From positions 3,070,501 through 3,134,500 of the forward strand of contig NZ_JABJUQ010000007.1 in NCBI RefSeq assembly GCF_013155385.1: a DNA stretch of 64,000 bases, read 5' to 3'. The notes under the pieces are model-generated. The model saw only the letters and a list, made by a program, of their open reading frames with translations, was not told the DNA's origin and did no database searches. This stretch comes from Bacillus sp. WMMC1349 (GTDB lineage: Bacteria > Bacillota > Bacilli > Bacillales > Bacillaceae). The translations under genes were made by a program, and so were the position numbers. Every line of letters begins with the position of its first letter. Within the stretch, counting starts at the first letter, position 1. Shown here one piece after another: positions 35,364 through 44,051 of this stretch.

Positions 35364-36424
35364 TATAGCCCCCTCCTATCATGTCGGGCCAAATAGAGAA
35401 AAAACGGTACACCGACAAGGGCTGTCACCGCTCCTACTGGTGTTTCAAAAGGAGGATTGAGCAATCTTGCGACGATATCAGCATAGATGAGAAGCACAGC
35501 TCCTAAAACTGCCGAACACGGAATGATCCAACGGTAATCAATTCCTACTAAAAAGCGCGTGATATGCGGGATGACCAAACCGATGAAGCCAATCGCTCCA
35601 GCTACAGACACGGCTGCACCGGTCAACAGCACAACCGCTCCTATTCCAATCACTTTCACTGCCGTTGTATATTGGCCAAGACCTTTTGCCAGTTCCTCTC
35701 CTAAGCTTAAAATTGTAATCGAGCGGGCAATCACTAAGACAAGCACCAACCCAAGGACGACTGCAGGCAGTAAAAGCTGAATACTTGACCATTTAACACC
35801 TGCGATTCCACCTGCATACCAAAAACTCACATCCCGTGCCACATCAAAATGGATCGCAATGCTCGATGATAAAGCGCTCAGCATCGTTCCAACTGCAATT
35901 CCAGCCAGAGCCAGCTTCACAGGCGTAAGACCTCCTTGTGAAAACAAACCGATCGCAAAAACAACCAGGGCACCAAAACCAGCCCCTGCAAACGACCAAA
36001 ACATCAGTCCAAGCGATGATATCCCTGGAAAAAACGCAAATGCAATGGCAATCGCAAAAGCAGAACCGTGTGTCACACTCAAGATTTCTGGAGAGGCCAG
36101 TGAATTTCTTGTCATGCCTTGCATAATCGCCCCAGAAACAGCCAAACAAGCACCAACAAGCATTGCACTAACTGTTCTCGGCATCCTCAGCTCTTGAATA
36201 ATCTGATGTGCTGTATTTTGAGAATTAAAATGAAACAGCGCGTCCCAAACAGTCCCTAGCTTTAGATCAGCAGCACCAAGGATTATCGATAATGCCCCGC
36301 CAACCAACAACAGCAATAACCCACCTCCTAGAACAATCATTGCACCAAGGGGACGGCTGACAATGTGTTGTTGATGGTCTGCCTCATTTTCGTTATAAAT
36401 CTCATCTACCTCCAAAAAAGACAT
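35363..36424 (-). CDS. Siderophore ABC permease (FeuB/FhuB-like)
   Basis: About 353-residue FecCD permease. The segments HFNSQNTAHQIIQELRMPRT, GAIMQGMTRNSLASPEILSV and PFETPVGAVTALVGVPFFLYL are close to FeuB. Start uncertain: the open frame extends to 36478 but would include the Fur box; ATG 36424 sits directly on AAAGGA, so TTG 36415 (9 nt away) is equally possible. First gene of the operon. Confidence 0.82.
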   Translation of the reverse strand: MSFLEVDEIYNENEADHQQHIVSRPLGAMIVLGGGLLLLLVGGALSIILGAADLKLGTVWDALFHFNSQNTAHQIIQELRMPRTVSAMLVGACLAVSGAIMQGMTRNSLASPEILSVTHGSAFAIAIAFAFFPGISSLGLMFWSFAGAGFGALVVFAIGLFSQGGLTPVKLALAGIAVGTMLSALSSSIAIHFDVARDVSFWYAGGIAGVKWSSIQLLLPAVVLGLVLVLVIARSITILSLGEELAKGLGQYTTAVKVIGIGAVVLLTGAAVSVAGAIGFIGLVIPHITRFLVGIDYRWIIPCSAVLGAVLLIYADIVARLLNPPFETPVGAVTALVGVPFFLYLARHDRRGL

Positions 36425-36441
36425 TCCTTTCACTATATCAT

Positions 36442-36456
36442 TGATAACGATTATCA
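36442..36456. promoter_or_regulatory. Fur box of the second siderophore operon
   Basis: TGATAACGATTATCA matches the 7-1-7 Fur consensus TGATAATNATTATCA at 14 of 15 positions, and flanking ATCA/TTTTCA extends it. It lies just upstream of the first permease, implying iron repression. Confidence 0.9.
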
Positions 36457-36654
36457 TTTTCAATATATAGTATAACAATCTTTATAGAATAAAACCTACT
36501 TTTTTTAATGACGATTGTCTGTAAAAATTTATCCCAACAGACTATTCAATTCGCAAACTTATTTTCATACACTAGAAGAATAAGATTTTAAAGAAAATTT
36601 GAAATTCATTTCTTTTTAAATTATAATATGGAAAAACAGGAAAAGAGAGTAATT

Positions 36655-37575
36655 ATGAACAAATTTCATATAAAAGGGATGTTAATGGTTATTGTTGCGA
36701 CGTCATTTTGGGGGCTATCAGGCACAGCTGCCCAGTACCTATTTGAACAGCAGCAAGCAGAAGCTGGTTGGCTGGCATCAGTACGGTTACTCTTATCAGG
36801 TATTATTCTCCTCATATATGTTTCCTTAACACAAGGAGTAAAGAAAGCATTTCACATTTGGCTAGTAAAAGAACAAGCTTTTCGTCTTATTCTATTTTCA
36901 ATATTTGGTTCACTGGGTGTTCAGTATACATTCTTTGCTTCTATTGAAGAAGGGAATGCTGCAGTGGCGACAATTTTACAAAACTTAGCTCCATTCTTCA
37001 TTTTAATGTATTTATATTTTAAAAAAGCAGTTTCCCCTAATTTAGTTGATCTGTTTCTAGTTTTTTTTATGTTAAGCGGAGTCTTTCTTCTTTTGACAAA
37101 TGGAGCATTAGATGGCTTATCTGTTTCAACAAATGCCATCATCTGGGGAGTACTTTCAGGATGTGCAGTTGCATTTTATACAATATATCCGTCCCATCTT
37201 ATCCAAGAACAAGGATCTTTAATTGTTGTCGGGTGGTCTATGTTAATTGGGGGAATTGGAATTTCATTTGTGTTTTCACCACTGTCTATTAATATTGGAC
37301 AATTTGATATCATTGGATGGGGATTGATTATTTTTATTGTTATATTTGGTACATTAATTTCATTCACTCTTTATATTGTAAGCCTGTCATATCTTTCACC
37401 AAAAGATGCAAGTTTATTAGGTTGCTCAGAACCTATGATTGCCGTATTATCATCAGTCGGATTTCTTCATATACCTTTTGGCATATTTCAAGGTCTAGGT
37501 AGTGTGATCATTATAATAACTGTTATCTTTCTTTCAATGCAAAATGAAGAAAGAGTACATAGAAAGTCTTTATAG
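36655..37575 (+). CDS. EamA/DMT-family transporter
   Basis: 306-residue membrane protein with ten hydrophobic segments and the two EamA repeats. MLMVIVATSFWGLSGTAAQY opens the first; DASLLGCSEPMIAVLSSVGF is the conserved end of the second. Probably a small metabolite or amino acid exporter. ATG 36655 is preceded by AGGAAAAGAGAG; a Met nine codons upstream has no ribosome site. Convergent with the adenylation-domain gene; not part of the syntenic B. subtilis set. Confidence 0.85.
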   Translation: MNKFHIKGMLMVIVATSFWGLSGTAAQYLFEQQQAEAGWLASVRLLLSGIILLIYVSLTQGVKKAFHIWLVKEQAFRLILFSIFGSLGVQYTFFASIEEGNAAVATILQNLAPFFILMYLYFKKAVSPNLVDLFLVFFMLSGVFLLLTNGALDGLSVSTNAIIWGVLSGCAVAFYTIYPSHLIQEQGSLIVVGWSMLIGGIGISFVFSPLSINIGQFDIIGWGLIIFIVIFGTLISFTLYIVSLSYLSPKDASLLGCSEPMIAVLSSVGFLHIPFGIFQGLGSVIIIITVIFLSMQNEERVHRKSL

Positions 37576-37608
37576 TTTTTTTAAAAATGAACTTTTACAG
37601 GTATATAT

Positions 37609-37649
37609 AATGAACGAGACTTGTCCTATAGTTTGGACAATCCCGTTCA
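37609..37649. terminator. Bidirectional terminator between the DMT gene and the NRPS-like gene
   Basis: ATGAACG...CGTTCAT with inner TTGTCC/GGACAA forms a 13-bp interrupted stem between convergent genes. Confidence 0.7.
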
Positions 37650-37670
37650 TCGTATAGAAAGAATATTTAG

Positions 37671-39884
37671 TTAGTCAATCACATAAGCCAATGCTTGTTT
37701 ATCTATTTTCCCATTTGCTGTAAGCGGCAACTTATCTAATTGTACAAAGTAAGATGGTATCATAAAATGGGGTAAATAGTGATTTAAGTGTTCTTTCAAA
37801 TCTTTTGCGGAAAGAAGTTCATCCCCAACTACATATGCTGTCAAGTATTTATGATTGTATTTATCTGTTCGAGCTAAAACAAATGCTTCTTTCACATTTT
37901 TGTGTTTCATTAATAAACGTTGTATTTCTGCAGGTTCAGTTCTTCTTCCCCGTATCTTTACTTGATCATCTATTCTCCCTAAAAACTCAATATTACCATC
38001 AGGTAACCATTTGGCTAAGTCGCCGGATATGAACATAGTTTCGTGAGGCACAAAAGGATTTTCAACATACCGTTCTCTCGTAATATCAGAGCGATTCAGG
38101 TACTCTCGAGACACCCCTACTCCTCCAATACAAACTTCACCAGGAGCACCTATAGGCAACGGTCTTTTATCCTTGTCTAAAATATAAACCTTATAATTTG
38201 CAATCGTCTTGCCAACCGGAATATTAAAATCACATTTATTCACAAACTCATAATAACTGATGCAACATGTAGTTTCAGATGGTCCATATGTGTTATAAAT
38301 TTTCACATGCTGAATAAGTTTATCGACATACTCTTCTCTCAAAACGTCTCCACCACTTATAGCCGTGCGTAATGTTTTAACTACAGGGTATTTATTTAGT
38401 TCATTTAATAATAAAGGAAATCCGCTTATCATTGTTGCCCCATGTTGGTTCATGACTTCTAAAAGCAGTGGAATGTTTTCAACTTCATGTTTTCTAGCAA
38501 TAATTAATGTTCCTCCAAATGATAAAATTGGATATATTTCCTCGACAGAGATATCAAAAGAGACTGTTGATTGTTGAATCATCTTATCATTGGAAGTCAC
38601 TTTGAACTCGTGATTAAAGGCATGGATATAACCAGCAACATTTCGATGTTCAACTGCAACCCCTTTAGGTTGACCAGTAGATCCTGATGTATATAAACAA
38701 TACATCAGGTTATTCACATTATGTAGTTTCTTTAAATTAGAAGTATCTTCTGTATAATTGAATTCATCGTCCAGATAGATATATTCCTTAATTTTATCAA
38801 TTTCGACATCTAAATCACTTTTTGTAAGCAACACCTTAACATCAGCGTTTTTAAACATATAATGAATCCGTTCTTTTGGAAAAGCAGGATCAACGGGTAT
38901 ATAACATCCCCCTGCTTTTAAAACACCTAACATTCCGATAATTAATTCAATATCCCTTTCTACAATCAACCCTACAAATTGTTCTGGCCTAACCCCTTTA
39001 TTTCTCAAAATTCTAGCTAATTGATTTGCTTTTTCATTTAATACCTTATAGGTTATTTTCCGATCTCCACAAATAATAGCAACAGCGTTTGGAGTTTTTT
39101 CAACTTGGTTTTCAAAAAATTGATCAACGGTTAAATGTTGATCGTAATTTACAGTTTTATTATTAAATCCATAAAGAATCAACTCTTTTTCTTTTTCAGT
39201 TAATATTTCAATTTCCGTTACCTTTTTTAATGGAGTATAAACCATTTGTTCTATTACTCTTTTAAAATGTTCTGACATACGATAAACTGTGTCTTCTTTA
39301 AATAATTTAGCATTATACATCATGGTAAAATTAAGGATTTCACCATTTTCCATATTTAGAACAAGTGAGATATTATTCTCATCAACAACTTGATAGGAAT
39401 ACTTAACAATAGAATCAAATATTGGTTGTTCATCATTACACTCCGTAAATCGTTTAATCAAGTTGATTGGCGTATTCTCGAATTTCTTCCTTAAACTAAT
39501 GTTTTCTTGTGTATCTTTTAAAAAATCAAGTACATGCTTATGTTTGTTTAGAATGCGTAACGGGGAAAATCCACCTTTTGAGTTAGAGATCCCGAACATA
39601 GTATCGTCAACATTATTATAATTTTGCAATAATAAAGCCCAAGCAGAATATATAAAATCTTCATACTTTATTTTTTCGGAATCTAAGAAATGAAAGAAAT
39701 ATTCAGGAAATTCTCCTTTGATCTGAAATGAAAAATGTTTAAAATCAGGGGATGTAACAAGGTATGCTGGATAGTCACAAGGTAAAGATGTTTTACCTTC
39801 AAAATCACTAAGATATTTTTTCCAAAATTCTTGCTCACAGTTTGTTATTATTTGATCACTTGCCTTGCTTTGTTGAGTTTTCAA
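37671..39884 (-). CDS. Orphan NRPS-like protein: partial condensation domain plus adenylation domain
   Basis: 737 residues. Residues 1-225 resemble the C-terminal half of a condensation domain (EQEFWKKYLSDFEGKTSLPC, DDTMFGISNSKG), but the catalytic HHxxxDG half is absent. The adenylation domain is 235-737, with A3 LYTSGSTGQPKGVA (397-410), A4/A5 FDISVEE and TYGPSETT, A7 SGDLAKWLPDGNIEF, A8 GRIDDQVKIRGRR and A10 NGKIDK. The protein stops right after A10 with no carrier or thioesterase domain. It may activate an amino acid for a carrier elsewhere, or be an NRPS relic. The DNA looks AT-rich compared with neighbours and it is absent from the syntenic B. subtilis order. Substrate not assigned. Confidence 0.88.
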   Translation of the reverse strand: MKTQQSKASDQIITNCEQEFWKKYLSDFEGKTSLPCDYPAYLVTSPDFKHFSFQIKGEFPEYFFHFLDSEKIKYEDFIYSAWALLLQNYNNVDDTMFGISNSKGGFSPLRILNKHKHVLDFLKDTQENISLRKKFENTPINLIKRFTECNDEQPIFDSIVKYSYQVVDENNISLVLNMENGEILNFTMMYNAKLFKEDTVYRMSEHFKRVIEQMVYTPLKKVTEIEILTEKEKELILYGFNNKTVNYDQHLTVDQFFENQVEKTPNAVAIICGDRKITYKVLNEKANQLARILRNKGVRPEQFVGLIVERDIELIIGMLGVLKAGGCYIPVDPAFPKERIHYMFKNADVKVLLTKSDLDVEIDKIKEYIYLDDEFNYTEDTSNLKKLHNVNNLMYCLYTSGSTGQPKGVAVEHRNVAGYIHAFNHEFKVTSNDKMIQQSTVSFDISVEEIYPILSFGGTLIIARKHEVENIPLLLEVMNQHGATMISGFPLLLNELNKYPVVKTLRTAISGGDVLREEYVDKLIQHVKIYNTYGPSETTCCISYYEFVNKCDFNIPVGKTIANYKVYILDKDKRPLPIGAPGEVCIGGVGVSREYLNRSDITRERYVENPFVPHETMFISGDLAKWLPDGNIEFLGRIDDQVKIRGRRTEPAEIQRLLMKHKNVKEAFVLARTDKYNHKYLTAYVVGDELLSAKDLKEHLNHYLPHFMIPSYFVQLDKLPLTANGKIDKQALAYVID

Positions 39885-40034
39885 TGGAATCTATCCCTTT
39901 CCTCGTAGATTGAAATCCTCTCGCGTTACTAGATTTAACAAATAATCCTTATCAGTACTTGATTTCTATTTTAATACATACTTTTACAGAAAAAACCTAA
40001 TAACTGTTGTGATTTTTTGAATTTTTTTGCCAAC

Positions 40035-40069
40035 AAAAAGGAACTGACTCAATTTCTGAATCAGTTCCT
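40035..40069 (-). terminator. Terminator of yvsH
   Basis: On the minus strand AGGAACTGA ... TCAGTTCCT form a 9-bp stem with a 13-nt loop followed by TTTTTG, 13 nt after the yvsH stop. Confidence 0.85.
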
Positions 40070-40082
40070 GATACTTTACTTA

Positions 40083-41477
40083 TTAGGAATGAAATTTACG
40101 ATAGATAAAAGGATAAATCATCAAACCGACAAAAAATAGACCAATACCAAGGATAAATGTTTTCATATCAGAGACACCTGTTAAGATAACAAATGTTGAA
40201 TAGACTAAAGCAAGAACAGCGATCACACCATCCTTTATCCTCGAACCTTTCATTTGATCGTAAGTTTCACCTTTAATAATCAATTTCAGTGAAAAAAGCG
40301 ACGATATGAGATATGGAACTAAATAAGCTAGTGTTGCCGATGTCGTTAAAAATTGAAAGGCTTCACTGATTGTACCTGAAAGCACTGAAAAAATAAACAA
40401 CTGTGACATCAGATTGGTCAAAATGAGTGAGTTAACAGGGCTGCCTTTTTTATTCGTTTTTGCAAAGAAAACAGGAAAATCACCATCTTTAGCTGCCTGA
40501 TGGGGAACTTCAGAACCGACCAAAATCCAGCCGAGCATTGAACCAAATAAACAGATGATAGCAAGAATCGCCATAATAATACTTCCGGTATTACCAATAA
40601 TGACATTTAATACATCAACGAACGGTTTATTAGATTGGGCAAGTTGTTCCTGTGATAAGACTCCCATTGTAATAAAAGTAATAATCATATAAATGCTGAG
40701 AGCGATTAAAAGTCCGGTAATTGTAGCTCGTTTTACATCACGCTGTGAAGCGGCGCGCCCTGATAAGATAACAGCTGATTCAATCCCAACAAACGCCCAT
40801 AACGTTGAAATGGCTGCATTGTACACTTGACCACCGAGTCCGGTTGTTTTTCCATCTACTTCAACTGGAAAATAAAATGAATCAAAAAATGTAGTCTGAA
40901 AAACAAATAAACCTGCAACAATAAACAGAACAAATCCGAGTACTTTAGAAAAGGTTGTTAAAAAGTTGAGCTTTCCAGCACCATTTATACTCGTAACAAG
41001 AATAGCATGGGTCCCCCACAGAAGGATTGTACAAACGATAAACGTCATCAGCTGTCCTAATGTGACAAAGCGACCTCCAAGTTTAAACAGTTCGCGTCCG
41101 TCAGTTAAAATAGGTAGAAATGTGGTCAAATAACCAGCAAGGCTAGTGATGATTGCCACATTGCTAATCCAGCTTGCCAACCAGTAGCCCCATACAACAG
41201 TAAAACCTGCTGCATTTCCTTTTTTCCGATCGGTGAATAAAGCTCTAGCATAACTTTGTGGACCTGCTTTAAGATCAGGTCGGCGAATTGATAAATGTCC
41301 GAATACAAATGCAATCATTAACACACCACCGCCTGTCAACAACCAAGCCATCGTTACGCCGAGTGGACTTGCCTTTTGTGCAAGCGTACTTGGGAGCATA
41401 AATATTCCTGAAGCTATCATATTCCCGACAACGAATGCCGTTAATAGCCAGAAGCCCCATTTTTTTGTCTGTTCCAT
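40083..41477 (-). CDS. yvsH: YvsH-like APC-family amino acid transporter (lysine-regulated)
   Basis: 464-residue APC permease with 12 predicted helices, of the basic amino acid/antiporter branch (GNMIASGIFMLPSTLA near the N-terminus, WAFVGIESAVILSGRA in the middle). The lysine riboswitch upstream strongly suggests lysine uptake. Position before yvgJ as in B. subtilis. GGAGGTATT precedes the ATG. Confidence 0.88.
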   Translation of the reverse strand: MEQTKKWGFWLLTAFVVGNMIASGIFMLPSTLAQKASPLGVTMAWLLTGGGVLMIAFVFGHLSIRRPDLKAGPQSYARALFTDRKKGNAAGFTVVWGYWLASWISNVAIITSLAGYLTTFLPILTDGRELFKLGGRFVTLGQLMTFIVCTILLWGTHAILVTSINGAGKLNFLTTFSKVLGFVLFIVAGLFVFQTTFFDSFYFPVEVDGKTTGLGGQVYNAAISTLWAFVGIESAVILSGRAASQRDVKRATITGLLIALSIYMIITFITMGVLSQEQLAQSNKPFVDVLNVIIGNTGSIIMAILAIICLFGSMLGWILVGSEVPHQAAKDGDFPVFFAKTNKKGSPVNSLILTNLMSQLFIFSVLSGTISEAFQFLTTSATLAYLVPYLISSLFSLKLIIKGETYDQMKGSRIKDGVIAVLALVYSTFVILTGVSDMKTFILGIGLFFVGLMIYPFIYRKFHS

Positions 41478-41535
41478 AGTAGAATACCTCCGAGCATTTT
41501 TAAAATATGCCGGACCAGACCGTGAGATCTAAACA

Positions 41536-41774
41536 TAAAAAAGCATGAACAACAGTCCATGCTAAAGTTAACATACACTCTTGATCTCCGGATAGCCCTC
41601 CGCGAGAAAACCCGCGGCAGTCCTACACTTCTTCAATGCAGGCCCAGCACAAAGAAGGAATGGCTTCTTTATGCTTCGGCGCTGATGCCTTTTACACATG
41701 ATCACAGGCTCCATCAACCTCACATATGTGACTCATCATCCACGCAACCTCTACCTCACTAAGAGTTAAGAGTG
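41536..41774 (-). promoter_or_regulatory. Lysine riboswitch (L box) controlling yvsH
   Basis: Read on the minus strand, P1 arms CACTCTT (41774-41768) and AAGAGTG (41582-41576) enclose the conserved blocks GAGGTAGAGGTTGCG, GATGAGT, GGTTGATGGAG, AAGGC...GCCGAAGC, GCTGGGCCTGC, GGACTGCCG and GGAGGGCTATCC, in L-box order. An expression platform follows: GCATG...CATGC hairpin (41562-41543) with TTTTTT. Lysine is expected to cause termination before yvsH. Confidence 0.95.
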
Positions 41775-42063
41775 AGGATTTTTTCATATATATACTTATG
41801 GAAGATTACCAAAGAATGTGCATTCTGTCAAAGGGAACAGGTGGAAAAGCTCATTGACAGTTATGTTGCGATGTAACGAATAATGTGAGTATAATCAAAT
41901 AAGAACAAATATTCGGATTCTTGATGGTCTTAACATCTCCTGTTATCATTTTTAATTATGTAGTAAAGACAAGGAACTCATGATCGCGTGATATTTGCCA
42001 GACGAAGTTTTTTTTAGTAGGTTAAACTTAAAGCTGGATTTTAATGTGAGGAGCTATTTTTCA

Positions 42064-43920
42064 ATGAAAGAACATTTTTTTAAAAAGCAGTGGTTTTTAT
42101 GCTTTTCTGTTTTTTTCATGTGGATGAAAACGTATTTCATCTACAAACTGGGCTTTCATTTACAAATGAACAATGGACTAGAAGAGCTGATACTCTTTAT
42201 AAACCCGATCAGCTTTCTCATTCCCGTATTTGGCATCAGCCTCTTTTTCCGTGAAAAAACACAGCGACTGTTTTTAATCGGAGCCAATTTTATTCTGACT
42301 GGCATCCTCATCTCAAATAGTATTTTTTATGGTTTCTATATTGATTTTATAACGATTCCTGTGCTGTTTCAGGCAAAAAACATCGGTGGACTTGGAAGCA
42401 GTTTTCAAGAGCTGTTCAATCCTCTTTATATTGTTCTTTTTTTAGATTTAGGTCTGCTCTTATGGCTTTCAAAAACCTTTAAAAGAACCGCTGTAAAACG
42501 ATCAGCAAAAGCAATCAAGATCTATTATACGGCTGCTTTTGGAGTTGCACTGTTTAACCTCACATTGTCAGAGTTTCAACAGCCCAAATTGTTAACCTAC
42601 TCTTTTGACAGGGAAATGCTTGTTAAAAATATTGGTTTATACCCGTTCCATCTCCTTGATGGAATCTCACAGACATTTCTTTTAACACAAAAAGCAATTG
42701 CTGATGAAGACAACTTGGCAACGATTAAAAACTACACAGACTCGGATTACAATAAGCCAAACAAAGACATGTTTGGCATTGCAAAAGGGCGCAATGTCAT
42801 TTTCGTTACGCTTGAATCGACGCAAAACTTTGTCATTCATCAAAAAGTCAATGGAAAAGAAATCACACCGTTTCTTAATCGGTTTATAAAGCAAAGTTAT
42901 TATTTCGATCATTTTTACCAGCAGACTGAACAAGGAAAAACATCAGATTCCGAGTTTATTATTGCCAACTCGCTTTACCCGTCTTTAAGCGGCTCGGTCT
43001 TTTTCACAAAAAGTGAGAACCAGTATCATTCCCTGTACAAAACATTGGCAAAAAACGATTACAATACCTCAGTGTTTCATGCCAACAACAAAAAGTTCTG
43101 GAACAGGGATGTCATGTACAAAGCACTTGGAATTGACCGTTTTTTCGATGTCACACATTTTAAAGTGACGGCTGCTCAATCAACAGGTTGGGGACTGAAA
43201 GATCGGGAGTTTTTAACTCAATCTGCGGAGATGATGAAACATTTATCAAAACCGTTTTACAGTAACTTGATCACACTGACCAACCACTTTCCGTTTCAAA
43301 TTGATGACAAGGATAAGCTTATTGATGAATATGATTCAGAAAGTGAAGTATTAAACCGTTATGTGACAACAGTTCGTTATCAAGATGAATCGTTAAAACA
43401 TTTTATTGAAGAACTGAAACAAAACGGGCTTTATGATGATTCGGTGATTGTTTTTATGGGGGACCATTATGGTATTTCTGAAGCACATCAAGAAGCGCTG
43501 GGTCAACTTTTAGGAAAAGCAGAAATGACACCATATGATACGATTCAGCTGCAGAGAGTTCCATTGATCATTCACATTCCTGGTATTACAGATAAAAAAC
43601 CGCGAATCATTTCTGAACCAAGCGGTCAAATCGATGTCAAGCCAACATTGCTTCATTTACTGGGAATTAACACAAAAGGAATGATTCATTTTGGTCATGA
43701 TCTTTTTTCAGAAGAAAGAAAACCTTTTGTCGTCCTAAGAAATGGAAATTTCATTACGGATGACTACATCTATACAAAAAATACGCTTTACAATCAAAAA
43801 ACGGGAGCTATTGAAAATACAAAAAATGAAATCAGCGATTTGAGAGAAAAGGCGAATGAAGAACTCTCCTTATCAGATCAGATTATTAATGGGGACTTAC
43901 TAAGGTTTTATCAAAAATAA
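42064..43920 (+). CDS. yvgJ: YvgJ-like lipoteichoic acid synthase/primase
   Basis: 618-residue polytopic membrane enzyme with about five N-terminal helices (to residue 190) and an extracellular sulfatase-fold domain. Catalytic Thr293 lies in GKTSDSEF and metal-ligand Glu251 in VTLEST. It transfers glycerol phosphate from phosphatidylglycerol; B. subtilis YvgJ acts as LTA primase. ATG 42064 follows GTGAGGAG; an upstream in-frame Met was rejected. A loose GGGTA/TACCC hairpin lies after the stop (43942-43976). Confidence 0.9.
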   Translation: MKEHFFKKQWFLCFSVFFMWMKTYFIYKLGFHLQMNNGLEELILFINPISFLIPVFGISLFFREKTQRLFLIGANFILTGILISNSIFYGFYIDFITIPVLFQAKNIGGLGSSFQELFNPLYIVLFLDLGLLLWLSKTFKRTAVKRSAKAIKIYYTAAFGVALFNLTLSEFQQPKLLTYSFDREMLVKNIGLYPFHLLDGISQTFLLTQKAIADEDNLATIKNYTDSDYNKPNKDMFGIAKGRNVIFVTLESTQNFVIHQKVNGKEITPFLNRFIKQSYYFDHFYQQTEQGKTSDSEFIIANSLYPSLSGSVFFTKSENQYHSLYKTLAKNDYNTSVFHANNKKFWNRDVMYKALGIDRFFDVTHFKVTAAQSTGWGLKDREFLTQSAEMMKHLSKPFYSNLITLTNHFPFQIDDKDKLIDEYDSESEVLNRYVTTVRYQDESLKHFIEELKQNGLYDDSVIVFMGDHYGISEAHQEALGQLLGKAEMTPYDTIQLQRVPLIIHIPGITDKKPRIISEPSGQIDVKPTLLHLLGINTKGMIHFGHDLFSEERKPFVVLRNGNFITDDYIYTKNTLYNQKTGAIENTKNEISDLREKANEELSLSDQIINGDLLRFYQK

Positions 43921-44051
43921 TTCAGCTATAAGGTTGTTTAGCGGGTAGCATGGGGTTTTTAAACCTTTGTTACCCTTATGACTTGCATTTTATTTCGGGT
44001 CTCGATTATTTCATCAAGTGATATTAAAATTTTAATGAAGAAGGTTTTAGA

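Noticed and set aside
36425..36478. N-terminal extension of the first FeuB-like permease
   Set aside because: It would code through the Fur box, which must lie upstream of the gene.
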